NCBI RefSeq assembly: GCF_900177325.1
Contig: NZ_FXBL01000003.1
Coordinates: forward strand, 124,001-188,000
DNA from: Mesorhizobium australicum
GTDB lineage: Bacteria; Pseudomonadota; Alphaproteobacteria; Rhizobiales; Rhizobiaceae
Reading direction: 5' to 3'
Length of the DNA stretch: 64,000 nucleotides
Shown here: one piece after another, positions 9,363 to 17,968 of the stretch
Numbering within the stretch: the stretch's first letter is position 1
Layout: each line of letters opens with the position of its first letter
Notes under the pieces: model-generated
The model's input: the letters and a program-made list of their open reading frames with translations, nothing else
What the model was told of the DNA's origin: nothing
Databases searched by the model: none
Translations under genes and position numbers: made by a program

Positions 9363-9743
9363 GTGAACAGGATTGCCATGATCGCCGCCGCCCTTGGGCT
9401 TGCCATGGTCCTTTCAGCGCCAACATTCGCCCAGACGAACACAGGGGCCATGGACCATGGTTCAATGCCGATGGGCGAGATGACGGGAGCCTCGAAGGCA
9501 TACATGGATGCGATGCAGAAAATGGACGACGAAATGGGCGCCATGAAGATGACCGGCAAGCCCGGCGTCGACTTCGCGAAGATGATGATTCCACACCATC
9601 AGAGCGCGATCGACATGGCGAAGGCCTATCTGGAAAGCGACGAGAAGGATCCCGAACTGGTAAAGCTGTCGAATGAGATTGTCGCCGCCCAGGAAACTGA
9701 GATCGCGTTCCTGAAAGCATGGCTCGAGAAGAACGACCAGTAA
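9363..9743 (+). CDS. Secreted DUF305 protein of the copper module
   Basis: The GTG at 9363 is preferred because an AGGAG sequence stands 7 bases upstream; ATG 9345 is in frame but overlaps that site. The product starts with a clear signal peptide (MNRIAMIAAALGLAMVLSAP, cleavage near TFAQ). The mature part is Met- and His-rich (MDHGSMPMGEM) and contains the DUF305 motif MMIPHHQSAIDMAKAY. DUF305 proteins are ferritin-like helical proteins often found beside copper-resistance genes. Periplasmic copper binding is the likely role, inferred from the Met/His motifs and from its shared regulatory region with copA. Confidence 0.88.
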   Translation: MNRIAMIAAALGLAMVLSAPTFAQTNTGAMDHGSMPMGEMTGASKAYMDAMQKMDDEMGAMKMTGKPGVDFAKMMIPHHQSAIDMAKAYLESDEKDPELVKLSNEIVAAQETEIAFLKAWLEKNDQ

Positions 9744-9815
9744 CCACTCAGATCCAGCTCAGCGTCGCGGCGGCAAGCAAAATGTAGCGAGCCGTCTTGG
9801 CGACCGTGACAAGGA

Positions 9816-9853
9816 GGGGTCAGAACAAGAGCTGCTCGAAATCGTACGCTAAG
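9816..9853 (+). repeat. Left terminal inverted repeat of the mer transposon
   Basis: The 38 bases are the exact reverse complement of 16591-16628. Confidence 0.96.
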
Positions 9854-9872
9854 ACCGAACGGAGCGGGAACG

Positions 9873-12848
9873 TCATGCAGCGCGGAGGATTCTTCCAGGA
9901 AGTCGCAATGGCCTGAAGCCTTCGGGCATCTGCTGCTCGGTGTCCCAGGAATAGATGCCGGTGAGATTTATGTGCTCCCAGCTGAGTGGCGAGACATGCT
10001 TGAGCAATATGTCGGGGATAGTTCGACCACTTTGACGCAGATGGGCTACGGCACGGCTGAGATAAACGGTATTCCAGTGGACGATGGCGCTGACGACAAG
10101 GTTGAGGCCCGAGGCACGGAATGCCTGACTTTCGAACGATCGGTCGCGGATTTCGCCGCGCTCATGGAAGAAAACGGCCCGCTTGAGCTTGTGGGCGGAT
10201 TCTCCTTTGTTAAGACCGGCTTGACATCGCCGGCGAAGTGCCGGGTTGGAATACCATTCGATCATAAACAGGGATCGCTCGATGCGCCCGAGCTCACGCA
10301 GGGCTTTCGCCAACTGGCTCGGTTTCGAGGATGCCGCCAGCTTTTTGAGGATCATTGAGGGCGCAACAGAGCGTGTCGTGATTGATGCCGCCAGATGGAG
10401 AAGGTCATCCCAGTGTTCCAGAATGAGGGCGGTATTGATCGGCGCGCCGATATGGTTGGCCAGTGCTGGATATGAGTCGGCCTTTTCGAAAGTATGGAAC
10501 TTCCGGTCCTTGAGATTGCGCAGCCGAGGCGCAAAACGCTTTCCGATCAGAGTGAAGAGGGCAAATACATGATCGCTCGCACCTCCGGTATCGGTAAAGT
10601 GCTCCTCGATCTCCAGGATGGTGTCGTGGTCGAACAGGCCGTCGAGAACATAGGCTGCCTCGCTCTCGGTCGGGCTGATCGGCAGAATGCTGAAATAGCC
10701 GTACTGATCGGAAAGGTGGCTGTAAAATTTCGAGCCTGGCTCGCTGCCATAATGCAGGTTGATATCACCGCGTTTGGCGGCACGATCACTGGCCCGGAAG
10801 AACTGACCATCAGATGATGCGGTCGTCCCTGTTCCCCAGAGCTGGGCGTGGGGATGACGCGCATGGGCGTCGGTCACACATGCCTGCGCTGCGCGATAGG
10901 TTTCCGTGCGGGCATGGAACATGCGCATCCATCCGATCTGATGGGCGCTGATCCCCTTGGAGGCTCCGGCCATACGTTTCGGGCCAAGATTGGTGGCGTC
11001 CGCGAGCGTGCCGGCGAGCATGGCCGGAATGTTTTGCGGTGAATCGCCCGTTCGAACATGGGTGAACTGGTCGGCAAAGCCGGTCCACTCATGCACGTCT
11101 CTTAAGAGATCCGGCACTTCGACAAGCGGATACATTTCGCTGAGTTCGATATTTAGTTCATCGGCTGCAGCGGGCACTTCGCTCGCCAGCGGTGTTACAA
11201 TCAGGGTTCCGGCATCGAGACGGACGCCTTCAAGTTTGCCGTTGCGGGCGCGATGGGCGAGACGTTTCAGATTGAAGTCCAGCAATTGTTGCATTTCGGT
11301 GAGCCAAGCCACCCCGTCGCGCTGCACACCGAGCCCAAGCTGGTCAGTTTCCTTCAGCTTGGTAAAAGTAGGGCGGGGCATGAAATTTTCATTTATCGGC
11401 CGGAACGCCCTGCTGCCTTCGACCCAGATGTCGGCCGAACGAAGCCGCTCGCGCAACGCTGCCAGTGTTGCAATCTCATAGAGACGGCGATCGGCCTTTG
11501 CCTGCCCGAAGATCAGTTTACGCTCCGCCGCGCCGAGATGAGCGATCGGGACACGTTCGGGAAGCACGCGCCTTCCTTCCGCGTAAAGGGATCTGAGTGT
11601 TTCGATCGCTGCCAGCAAAGGATCATACCGACGACTTGAATGGAATGTGAAGGTCAGGAGGAACCGGCCTGCATAATTGCGAACATTGGCATATTGCTCA
11701 GCGGCAATAAGCAAGGGTGAGGCGTCATTGTCTTCCACCATCGCCGCAAGCGTCGGCTTTGCCTGCACCAAGCGATGCCAGCCGACGTGGCGGTCGAGCG
11801 TTTCAATTGCATCTTCATCATTGTCATTGGCGCACTGAAGAGCCGATATCGTGTCGAGAAACAGCCGTAGTGCCTTAGCCGTCTCCATCCGGGTGTTCAC
11901 ATGGCGCTGCTTCTTGCGGTTATTCGCCTGCGAAAACAGCCTGCCGATCAGCTTGATGAACATGGTGACTGCGGCGTCGGTGAGCTTTTGCCCAAGCTTG
12001 ATGATCTGCGCGATGATCGTCGCGCGCCGCCGACTGGCGTTGAAGTCGGCGGCAAGCCATGCCGGTGTCACATCGCCCTCCCGGACCATCTGCTCCCAGC
12101 GACCGGAGTGGATGCGGGCTTGTAGTCGGGGATCGATATCGAGCGCGCGGATGAAAGCGATCCTGTCGGTCAGCGTGACCAGGTTGGTTGCTCCCGGAGC
12201 ATCTGGCGCAGATCGCAGCCAATGGAATCGCGTCTGTCTTATCTCGGGATCAACCGTCAAAAGATCATCGAGGGATTGGAGCTTTTCGGCTGAAAGGCCC
12301 GATATCAGGGCAGCCTCGGCGCGACGGCGGGCTATTACGCGGCCGGCAAAGCCGATCCGCTCTATTGTGTCAGGTGCGGGAAGTAACACCTTCCGCTCCC
12401 GCAGCGTGGTGACAATAGCTTGGGCAATAGAATGGCCCTTGTCCGTTGCGGTCGCCGTTTCGACGGCGGATAGTAAGGCGGCGCGCCGGTCCTGTGCTGT
12501 TGCTGTTCGTTTTCCAAAATAGGAAAGCAAATGCGCGATATGCTCGCGGCGAGTTTCCTCCCGCCTGGCATAGGAACGGAAACTCTCCGGATCAGCATCC
12601 AATTGTTCGGCTATATAATTGAGCATCGCCCTCGGCGGAATTTCGTGCACCATGAGAGCCCGGCCCGGATGCCGCATCATGCAAAGCTGGACAGCAAAGC
12701 CGAGCTGGTTATGTTTTCGCCTGCGGACTTCGATCTCCAGCCGGTCCGATGGAGATAGAGTGTAGTGACGGATCAGACTATCCTCATCGGTCGGTACGCC
12801 GAACAGCTCCTGTTGATCCTGAATTTTGAGAAACTTCCGCCGCGCCAT
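9873..12848 (-). CDS. tnpA: Tn3-family transposase
   Basis: At 991 aa this is a full-length Tn3-family DDE transposase. The N-terminal DUF4158-type region (FLKIQDQQELFGVPTDEDSL) is followed by the catalytic half with KRMAGASKGISAHQIGWMRM, SSDGQFFRASDRAAKRGDIN, FYSHLSDQYGYFSILP and LNLVVSAIVHWNTVYLSRAV. It ends close to the left inverted repeat and is divergent from tnpR, as in many Tn3 transposons. No lesion is visible, so the transposon may be active. Confidence 0.96.
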   Translation of the reverse strand: MARRKFLKIQDQQELFGVPTDEDSLIRHYTLSPSDRLEIEVRRRKHNQLGFAVQLCMMRHPGRALMVHEIPPRAMLNYIAEQLDADPESFRSYARREETRREHIAHLLSYFGKRTATAQDRRAALLSAVETATATDKGHSIAQAIVTTLRERKVLLPAPDTIERIGFAGRVIARRRAEAALISGLSAEKLQSLDDLLTVDPEIRQTRFHWLRSAPDAPGATNLVTLTDRIAFIRALDIDPRLQARIHSGRWEQMVREGDVTPAWLAADFNASRRRATIIAQIIKLGQKLTDAAVTMFIKLIGRLFSQANNRKKQRHVNTRMETAKALRLFLDTISALQCANDNDEDAIETLDRHVGWHRLVQAKPTLAAMVEDNDASPLLIAAEQYANVRNYAGRFLLTFTFHSSRRYDPLLAAIETLRSLYAEGRRVLPERVPIAHLGAAERKLIFGQAKADRRLYEIATLAALRERLRSADIWVEGSRAFRPINENFMPRPTFTKLKETDQLGLGVQRDGVAWLTEMQQLLDFNLKRLAHRARNGKLEGVRLDAGTLIVTPLASEVPAAADELNIELSEMYPLVEVPDLLRDVHEWTGFADQFTHVRTGDSPQNIPAMLAGTLADATNLGPKRMAGASKGISAHQIGWMRMFHARTETYRAAQACVTDAHARHPHAQLWGTGTTASSDGQFFRASDRAAKRGDINLHYGSEPGSKFYSHLSDQYGYFSILPISPTESEAAYVLDGLFDHDTILEIEEHFTDTGGASDHVFALFTLIGKRFAPRLRNLKDRKFHTFEKADSYPALANHIGAPINTALILEHWDDLLHLAASITTRSVAPSMILKKLAASSKPSQLAKALRELGRIERSLFMIEWYSNPALRRRCQAGLNKGESAHKLKRAVFFHERGEIRDRSFESQAFRASGLNLVVSAIVHWNTVYLSRAVAHLRQSGRTIPDILLKHVSPLSWEHINLTGIYSWDTEQQMPEGFRPLRLPGRILRAA

Positions 12849-12877
12849 TTTTTACTCCATACAAACTTGCGTCGATG

Positions 12878-12992
12878 GTTCCGGGCATGTCCGGAAACGG
12901 TCGTTTGCGTACAGGCCTAAATCACCCTGTCCACAAATTATCTTGACTTATTTGTGGGCAGGCATCACCTTTCGGACAACCTATTCGGACGA
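12878..12992. promoter_or_regulatory. Probable res resolution site between tnpA and tnpR
   Basis: The divergent intergenic region holds three dyads: 12878-12898 (GTTCCGGGCATGTCCGGAAAC), 12929-12960 (TGTCCACAAAT ... ATTTGTGGGCA) and the TTCGGAC repeats at 12971-12990. A tripartite set of resolvase-binding dyads next to tnpR is expected for Tn3-family res. The exact crossover site cannot be fixed by eye. Confidence 0.6.
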
Positions 12993-13003
12993 AATTGAAC
13001 CTT

Positions 13004-13591
13004 ATGCCACGCACCTTTGCCTATGTCCGTGTCTCCACGACCGGACAGACCACCGAAAACCAGATTCAGGAAATCGAAGCGGCCGGCTTCCACGTCGAGC
13101 CACGCCGTATAGTCACCGAGACCATCTCGGGCAGCGTCGCCATTGCGCAGCGCCGGGGTTTCTCGCGACTGATGGATAAACTCGAAGCCGGGGACGTGCT
13201 CATCGTCACCAAGCTCGATCGGCTCGGCCGAGATGCGATCGATGTCAGTACGACGGTCAGGAAACTGGAGGAGCTGGGCGTGCGGGTCCATTGTCTGGCC
13301 CTCGGCGGCGTCGATCTGGCGAGTTCCGCCGGGAAGATGACGATGAGCGTCATCAATGCCGTCGCTCAGTTCGAGCGTGATCTGCTGATCGAACGCACGC
13401 AGTCGGGCCTCAAACGAGCCAAGTCGGAAGGCAAGACCCTCGGCCGTCCCGCTCGGCTCAATGAGAAGCAGAAATTGGATGTTCTCTCGGATTTGGCGGG
13501 CGGGATGAGCGTTTCCGCACTCGCCAGAAAATTTGACACCAGCCGCCAGACCATCATGCGTGTCAGGATCGAGGGCGACCGCTCCGTTTAA
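13004..13591 (+). CDS. tnpR: Serine resolvase of the Tn3-family transposon
   Basis: The product (about 195 aa, from ATG 13004, MPRTFAYVRVSTTGQ) is a small serine recombinase. The catalytic serine is in RVSTTGQ, with LDRLGRDAIDVSTTVRKLEE and the long E-helix region after FERDLLIERTQSGLKRAKSE. A C-terminal Hin-type helix-turn-helix (MSVSALARKFDTSRQTIMRV) binds res. It resolves cointegrates formed by TnpA. An upstream in-frame TTG at 12995 is a less likely start. Confidence 0.93.
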   Translation: MPRTFAYVRVSTTGQTTENQIQEIEAAGFHVEPRRIVTETISGSVAIAQRRGFSRLMDKLEAGDVLIVTKLDRLGRDAIDVSTTVRKLEELGVRVHCLALGGVDLASSAGKMTMSVINAVAQFERDLLIERTQSGLKRAKSEGKTLGRPARLNEKQKLDVLSDLAGGMSVSALARKFDTSRQTIMRVRIEGDRSV

Positions 13592-13626
13592 GCGTGACTT
13601 GAGTAGGCACCCGTTTCCCTTTCGCC

Positions 13627-15069
13627 TCACCCCGCGCAGCAGGACAGTTTTTTCACATCCCTGTCGAAGGTCTGAGCCGCAAGCTTCAAACCTTCGACAG
13701 TCGTCAGATATGGAAAGATCGTCTCCGAGAGATCATCGATCGTCAGGCCGCAGCGGATGGCCAAGGCTGCCGTCTGAATGCTGTCAGCACCCTCTGGTGC
13801 AAGGATGTGAGCGCCAAGGAGTTTCCGGGTTGACCCGTCGGCGACCAGCTTGATCAGGCCGCGCGTGTCGCGCGCCGCCAGCGCCCGCGGCACATTGTCG
13901 AGGGAAAGGACGGAGGTGCGAACCGAATGTCCGGCAGCCCGCGCCTGCGCTTCGGTCATGCCGACGCTCGCCACCTGCGGATCGGTAAAGACCACGGCGG
14001 GCATTGCGGTGTTGTCGTAACTCAGGCTGTCGCCGTTCAATGCGTTCTTGGCGGCGAGCTTTGCGCCATAGGCGGCCATGTAGACGAACTGATCTTTTCC
14101 GGTTACATCGCCGGCGGCATAGACGCCCGCCTTCGAGGTGCGCATGCGATCATCAACGATGATGGCCCCGGCCGGTGTCAGGTCTATACCGGTTTCAGCA
14201 AGCCCAAGGGCTTCAGTGTTCGAGCGGCGTCCCGTCGCCACAAGAATCCGCTCGGCAGTCAAGATTTCCGGACGTCCGTCCCGCGCGATGGCGAGGGCAA
14301 CACCACCATCATCGGTCTTGCGGGCGGACTCGTAGGTAATGCCGCTGACGATTTTAATCCCCTCATCGGCCAGATAGGTGGCAAGCGCAGCGCCGATTTC
14401 GGGTTCAGCCTCCGGCAGAAGCCGGCTGCGGAACACGAGTGTCACTTCGACACCGGCCCGTGCGAAAGTCTGGGCAAGCTCCACGCCGATGTAGCCGCCG
14501 CCAAGCACTATCATCGAGCGTGGCAGCTCGGTCAGGGCGAGCGCTGTCGTGCTGTCGAGCGGCGATACGTCAGCGATCCCCGGAATCCCCGGCAACGCCG
14601 GACGCGCACCGGTGGTGATGATAATTCGCTCGGAGCCGATGTGCTGGCCCGCGACCTGGACACCGCCGTCAACGAGGCGGGCCGGACCTTCGTGGTAGAC
14701 CACATTGTTGTACTCCGGCAGCAGATCAGCGTATTTCGCCTGTCGCAGACCGGCAACCAAAGCGTCTTTCTGGGCGATCTGAGCGGCCCAATCAACCACG
14801 CGCGCGCCGCTTTCGATCCCATCAAACCGGGCAGCCGCATCGTTGGCGTGACGTACAGCCTCCGTGGCCCGGATCAGGGCTTTCGAGGGCACGCAGCCGA
14901 TGTTGACGCATGTACCGCCGATCGTGCCATGCCCGACAAGAGCCACTTGGGCGCCTAGTTCGGCGGCCGTGATCGCGGCGGAGAAACCGGCCGAGCCAGC
15001 TCCGACGACCACAAGATCATAACGGCCGTTGCCTTTGTTGGAAGTTGGAACGTCGCAAGCTTCACACAT
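13627..15069 (-). CDS. merA: Mercuric reductase
   Basis: This 480-aa flavoprotein reduces Hg(II) to volatile Hg(0) with NADPH in the cytoplasm. It has the FAD-binding GAGSAGFSAAITAAELGAQV, the redox-active disulfide motif GGTCVNIGCVPSKALIRATE, a second nucleotide fold (MIVLGGGYIGVELAQTFARA) and the C-terminal vicinal cysteines KKLSCCAG that hand Hg to the active site. It lacks the N-terminal HMA domain present in longer MerA proteins. It is the last gene of the merT-merP-merF-merA operon. Confidence 0.97.
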   Translation of the reverse strand: MCEACDVPTSNKGNGRYDLVVVGAGSAGFSAAITAAELGAQVALVGHGTIGGTCVNIGCVPSKALIRATEAVRHANDAAARFDGIESGARVVDWAAQIAQKDALVAGLRQAKYADLLPEYNNVVYHEGPARLVDGGVQVAGQHIGSERIIITTGARPALPGIPGIADVSPLDSTTALALTELPRSMIVLGGGYIGVELAQTFARAGVEVTLVFRSRLLPEAEPEIGAALATYLADEGIKIVSGITYESARKTDDGGVALAIARDGRPEILTAERILVATGRRSNTEALGLAETGIDLTPAGAIIVDDRMRTSKAGVYAAGDVTGKDQFVYMAAYGAKLAAKNALNGDSLSYDNTAMPAVVFTDPQVASVGMTEAQARAAGHSVRTSVLSLDNVPRALAARDTRGLIKLVADGSTRKLLGAHILAPEGADSIQTAALAIRCGLTIDDLSETIFPYLTTVEGLKLAAQTFDRDVKKLSCCAG

Positions 15070-15327
15070 TCAATTCACCTTTGTTGTCTTGTTATTCATC
15101 GAGCAGCAATTGGCATCCGCTGATGAGGCGGAACGCCGACGCCGGTAAAGATAAAGTGCGGACGCCCCAATCGCGGCGAGAGCGATCGGGATCAGCACAT
15201 AGCCGGCCGCTGCGAACCATGCGGAAAAGCCAAAAGAGCCAGCGGCGACCAAAAGAAATGGCGCGGCGCAACAGATGACGGCGAGAAACCCGACTTCGCC
15301 AAGGCCGATGAACTTTCCATCTGTCAT
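15070..15327 (-). CDS. merF: Mercury transporter MerF-like
   Basis: The 85-aa protein has two hydrophobic segments (VGFLAVICCAAPFLLVAAGS and YVLIPIALAAIGASALYLY) and the vicinal cysteine pair ICCAAP in the first, as in MerF. A second CC pair is near the C terminus (ANCCSMNN). It would carry Hg(II) across the inner membrane to MerA. Its stop touches the merA start. Confidence 0.88.
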   Translation of the reverse strand: MTDGKFIGLGEVGFLAVICCAAPFLLVAAGSFGFSAWFAAAGYVLIPIALAAIGASALYLYRRRRSASSADANCCSMNNKTTKVN

Positions 15328-15338
15328 GCTGAACCTCC

Positions 15339-15626
15339 TTACTGCGAAACGCCGGACGGATAGCCAGCATTGGTGGTTGCGGTGATCAGCGCGGCGACAT
15401 TCGTCTGGCTGTCGTCAAAGCGCACCTTCGCGATCGCCGCGCCGGTCGCCTCCGATACATCAACATCGAGCACGCCTGGAACGTTGCTGAGCGCCCGCTT
15501 CACAATCGGGCCGCAGAGTTCGCAGGTGGCATTGGCAACATTCAAGGTTACGGTCTGCTCGGCGGCAAAAGCGTGACCACCCGTCAGCAGGGACGCAGTA
15601 AGGGCAATGAGGGGCAGGATTTTCAT
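15339..15626 (-). CDS. merP: Periplasmic mercury-binding protein
   Basis: From ATG 15626 the product is 95 aa with a signal peptide (MKILPLIALTASLLTGGHAF, cleaved after AFA) and one HMA domain with the metal-binding motif ATCELCGPIVKRAL. MerP collects Hg(II) in the periplasm and passes it to MerT. The start was chosen for the AGGAGAATCTC upstream and for the signal peptide; the longer frame starting at 15659 overlaps merT. Confidence 0.93.
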   Translation of the reverse strand: MKILPLIALTASLLTGGHAFAAEQTVTLNVANATCELCGPIVKRALSNVPGVLDVDVSEATGAAIAKVRFDDSQTNVAALITATTNAGYPSGVSQ

Positions 15627-15642
15627 GAGATTCTCCTTGGGA

Positions 15643-16056
15643 TTAAGCATCGAGGACAAGGCGGGCGGCGTAGGGAAAGCCCACGGCGATAATGATCAAG
15701 ACAGTTGCGACCCAAAGGCCGATCTTGGCGTTCCGATGGGATGATGGACGCGCGCAGTAGGAACCCTCGGCGCATTCAGCCGCCTTCGGCCTGCGATAGA
15801 CGAGATAGAAACCGTAGCCGAGGCAGGCGAGCGCGATCGTGATAAACACAGGCTGGTAGGGTTCGAACGCGGTCAAATTGCCGATCCACGCGCCGCTGAT
15901 GCCAGCGAAGAACAAGGCAAAGGGCAGCACGCAACAGGTTGCTGCGCCCAGTGCCGCAACGATGCCGCCGACCGACAGCAATGCTGCCCGATCAAAACCC
16001 TTTTCGGCTGGCTCTGTGACTGTATTTGCCAGCGTCCGTGTTTCATCCTGCATCAT
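15643..16056 (-). CDS. merT: Mercury transport protein MerT
   Basis: This inner-membrane protein of 137 aa has three hydrophobic segments. The first holds the vicinal cysteine pair (GAATCCVLPFALFFAGISGA) and the loop after the second carries a further cysteine pair (AECAEGSYCARP). It imports Hg(II) received from MerP. It is the first gene of the operon, downstream of the mer operator. Confidence 0.94.
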   Translation of the reverse strand: MMQDETRTLANTVTEPAEKGFDRAALLSVGGIVAALGAATCCVLPFALFFAGISGAWIGNLTAFEPYQPVFITIALACLGYGFYLVYRRPKAAECAEGSYCARPSSHRNAKIGLWVATVLIIIAVGFPYAARLVLDA

Positions 16057-16087
16057 CGTTCACATGCTCCCGCAATTGATCTATCGT

Positions 16088-16117
16088 GACCCTAGTGCCT
16101 GTAGCGACTACAGGGTC
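16088..16117. promoter_or_regulatory. mer operator/promoter
   Basis: The divergent merT-merR interval contains the dyad GACCCTAGTGCCTGTAGCGA followed by CTACAGGGTC. This is the normal MerR-binding palindrome lying between -35 and -10 of the merT promoter, which MerR untwists when it binds Hg(II). Confidence 0.85.
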
Positions 16118-16154
16118 AAGCGAGAAATTTTCACGGATTTGTGCGAGCTATGTG

Positions 16155-16595
16155 ATGACACAGAATGATGAATTTTCGATCGGCGTGCTGTCCGAGCGCA
16201 GCGGCGTCAACATAGAGACGATCCGCTATTACGAGAAAATCGGCGTCATGCCGAAGCCCGCCCGCAGCGCAGCGGGTTATCGTATCTACACAACTGAACA
16301 CGCAAGGCGGCTGCATTTCGTGCGGCGCGGCCGTGAACTCGGCTTCAGCCTGGACGAGTTGCGCGGCCTGCTTCGCCTGGTCGATGGGCATACCTACACC
16401 TGCCGGGAGGTCCATGCGCTCACCATCGAACATTTGAAAGATATCCGTCAGAAAATCGCCGATCTGCGGCGTCTGGAGCGGGCCATGTCGAATATGGCGG
16501 CGCAATGCACCGGCGATCAGGTTCCAGAATGTCCGGTCATAGATGCCCTTTTTGAAATGCGGTCAATCAAGCGTTCCCGCTCCGTTCAAGCTTAG
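16155..16595 (+). CDS. merR: Mercury-responsive regulator MerR
   Basis: From ATG 16155 the product is 146 aa. It has a MerR winged helix (IGVLSERSGVNIETIRYYEK), a dimer helix and the three Hg-binding cysteines: one in HTYTCREVHAL and two in QCTGDQVPECPVI. The C terminus runs up to 4 bp into the right inverted repeat (stop at 16593-16595). It is divergent from merT and shares its operator. Confidence 0.95.
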   Translation: MTQNDEFSIGVLSERSGVNIETIRYYEKIGVMPKPARSAAGYRIYTTEHARRLHFVRRGRELGFSLDELRGLLRLVDGHTYTCREVHALTIEHLKDIRQKIADLRRLERAMSNMAAQCTGDQVPECPVIDALFEMRSIKRSRSVQA

Positions 16596-16628
16596 CGTAC
16601 GATTTCGAGCAGCTCTTGTTCTGACCCC
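16591..16628 (-). repeat. Right terminal inverted repeat of the mer transposon
   Basis: The 38 bases are the exact reverse complement of 9816-9853. Confidence 0.96.
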
Positions 16629-16871
16629 AGTACGGTTGGCAAGGCATATCGTGGGCACGACTTTAATGCCCAGGACCTTGGCGACTACCCAGCGTGCATG
16701 CCCATCGATGATGTAATTGTTTTCATCGACGATGATAGGGATCACCATGCCAGATTGCTCCATGCTGGCGCGCAGCATGTTCAGATTTTTCCGGTTGTGA
16801 TTCCGCAATGACCGCCGGGGCGGCTTCAGTTCGTCAACGCGGAGAAACTGTATTTCCAGGTGGTTTTTCAT
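16629..16871 (-). pseudogene. ParB-like nuclease-domain protein, truncated by the mer transposon
   Basis: The N-terminal 81 codons encode a ParB/Srx-type domain: LRVDELKPPRRSLRNHNRKN, then MVIPIIVDENNYIIDGHARW and VAKVLGIKVVPTICL. Such domains precede DNA-methylase or partition proteins in phages and islands. The reading frame then runs into the right inverted repeat of the Tn3-family element, so the rest of the gene is absent here. The missing part is not at the left end of the transposon, which agrees with the lack of a target duplication. Confidence 0.8.
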
Positions 16872-17362
16872 GAGGGCATTCCCACATTGGGTTTCGACAA
16901 GCAGACCCGGCTGGATCTGCCTCTGTGGGGGCTCATAAGATCTCTAACACTTGTCGATTGCGCGGGATCGTTTGGAAAGAACCATATAAATCAAATAGCT
17001 ATGACAAATTGGAATTATTTCGGTTACAAGCAGAAACAATTTGTGACAGGAATATTCGATTTTTTTGACGCCCCGAGCCGCCGAAACCGTCGCGATGTGC
17101 CTGCAATCACCGAAACCGGGAGAGCCGCTTGGTCCCGAACTCGTGCAGCTGTTGCGCCTCAGGCCAACCCTGGCTGCCGGTCTGTTTCCAAGCTCTTGTT
17201 CAGTCCCTGAAAGCGGACAAAAACTCAGTTCGTGCCTGGTGAATTTGACCTAGTAAAAGATGTCTGGCGGGCGCTCATCAAGGACGCGTAAGCTCTTAGC
17301 TGTGCGCATGAAAGCTTTATTGCCGGGACTGGACGTGACGCTCAACATCCTCGGCGCCGGCG
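16872..17362. other. Region without a supported gene
   Basis: About 490 bases hold only short frames with no family signature. Part of it (near 16970-17060) is more AT-rich than the neighbourhood. It lies between two gene fragments and is best read as island debris. Confidence 0.6.
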
Positions 17363-17791
17363 CGGTGGACGATATTCACTTTCAGGGGCGATGCGCGCAG
17401 TGCCCTGTTGATGGAAGTCAATTCCAACCCGGCGCTCTATTCGGCCGAGGCGACCGAAGCGCATTCGCTCCAGCTGGTGGCCTTCCTCGAAAAGGCCATG
17501 AAAGCGGCGACGCTGGCCGACGTGCAGACCGCCTGCGGGGCCGACATCGAGTGCTATCTGGTAGAGGCGAACCGGACCGAGCACGAGGTGCCGGGCATCA
17601 CCCTCATGGCGTTGATCGAAGCGACGATGCGCGAAACGCCGGATGCGCCGGCGCTGGTTTATGAGGGTGTTACACTCAGCTATGCCGAACTCGACAGGCG
17701 CACGACGGCCCTTGCCGGCGAACTGGCGCGACGTAGCGGAGGACGCGACCGAATCGTCGCGGTGACGCTGTCACGCTCGCTAAATTCCTGA
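17363..17791 (+). pseudogene. Non-ribosomal peptide synthetase fragment (condensation/adenylation junction)
   Basis: The frame encodes the end of a condensation domain (FRGDARSALLMEVNSN, ALYSAEATEAHSLQLVAFLE), the linker (CYLVEANRTEHEVPGITLMA) and the start of an adenylation domain (TPDAPALVYEGVTLSYAELD, then RIVAVTLSRSL). It stops where an intact synthetase would run on for thousands of bases. No start is visible and an in-frame TGA precedes it at 17336. It is a remnant of a large gene that was mostly lost. Confidence 0.8.
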
Positions 17792-17968
17792 CACCTCCAC
17801 CGCCAGCCTCACGTTTCAGCTTCCTCTGTCCGCAATGCACTACGGATGTCAACAGCAAAAAAGGGGCAGGTGCAATGCCAGCCCCTTGAATTGATTGCCG
17901 TTTCTTCTGCTTGGCCCGGTTCTCGGAATTCAGCAGCCCGAGGTAGAAGATACGTGAGATCCCGTCGG

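Larger units (their letters stand above)
9816..16628. mobile_element. Tn3-family mercury-resistance transposon (6813 bp)
   Basis: Perfect 38-bp inverted repeats lie at 9816-9853 and 16591-16628; they start GGGGTCAGAACAAGAGCTGC and end TACGCTAAG, a typical Tn3-family terminus. Inside are tnpA, a divergent tnpR with its res region, and a mer operon with merR. The bases outside the ends (AAGGA on the left, AGTAC on the right) are not a 5-bp duplication, so the two flanks were not adjacent before insertion or one flank has been rearranged. Confidence 0.95.

Noticed and set aside
9811..16633. 5-bp target duplication of the mer transposon
   Set aside because: AAGGA and AGTAC outside the perfect inverted repeats do not match in either direction.
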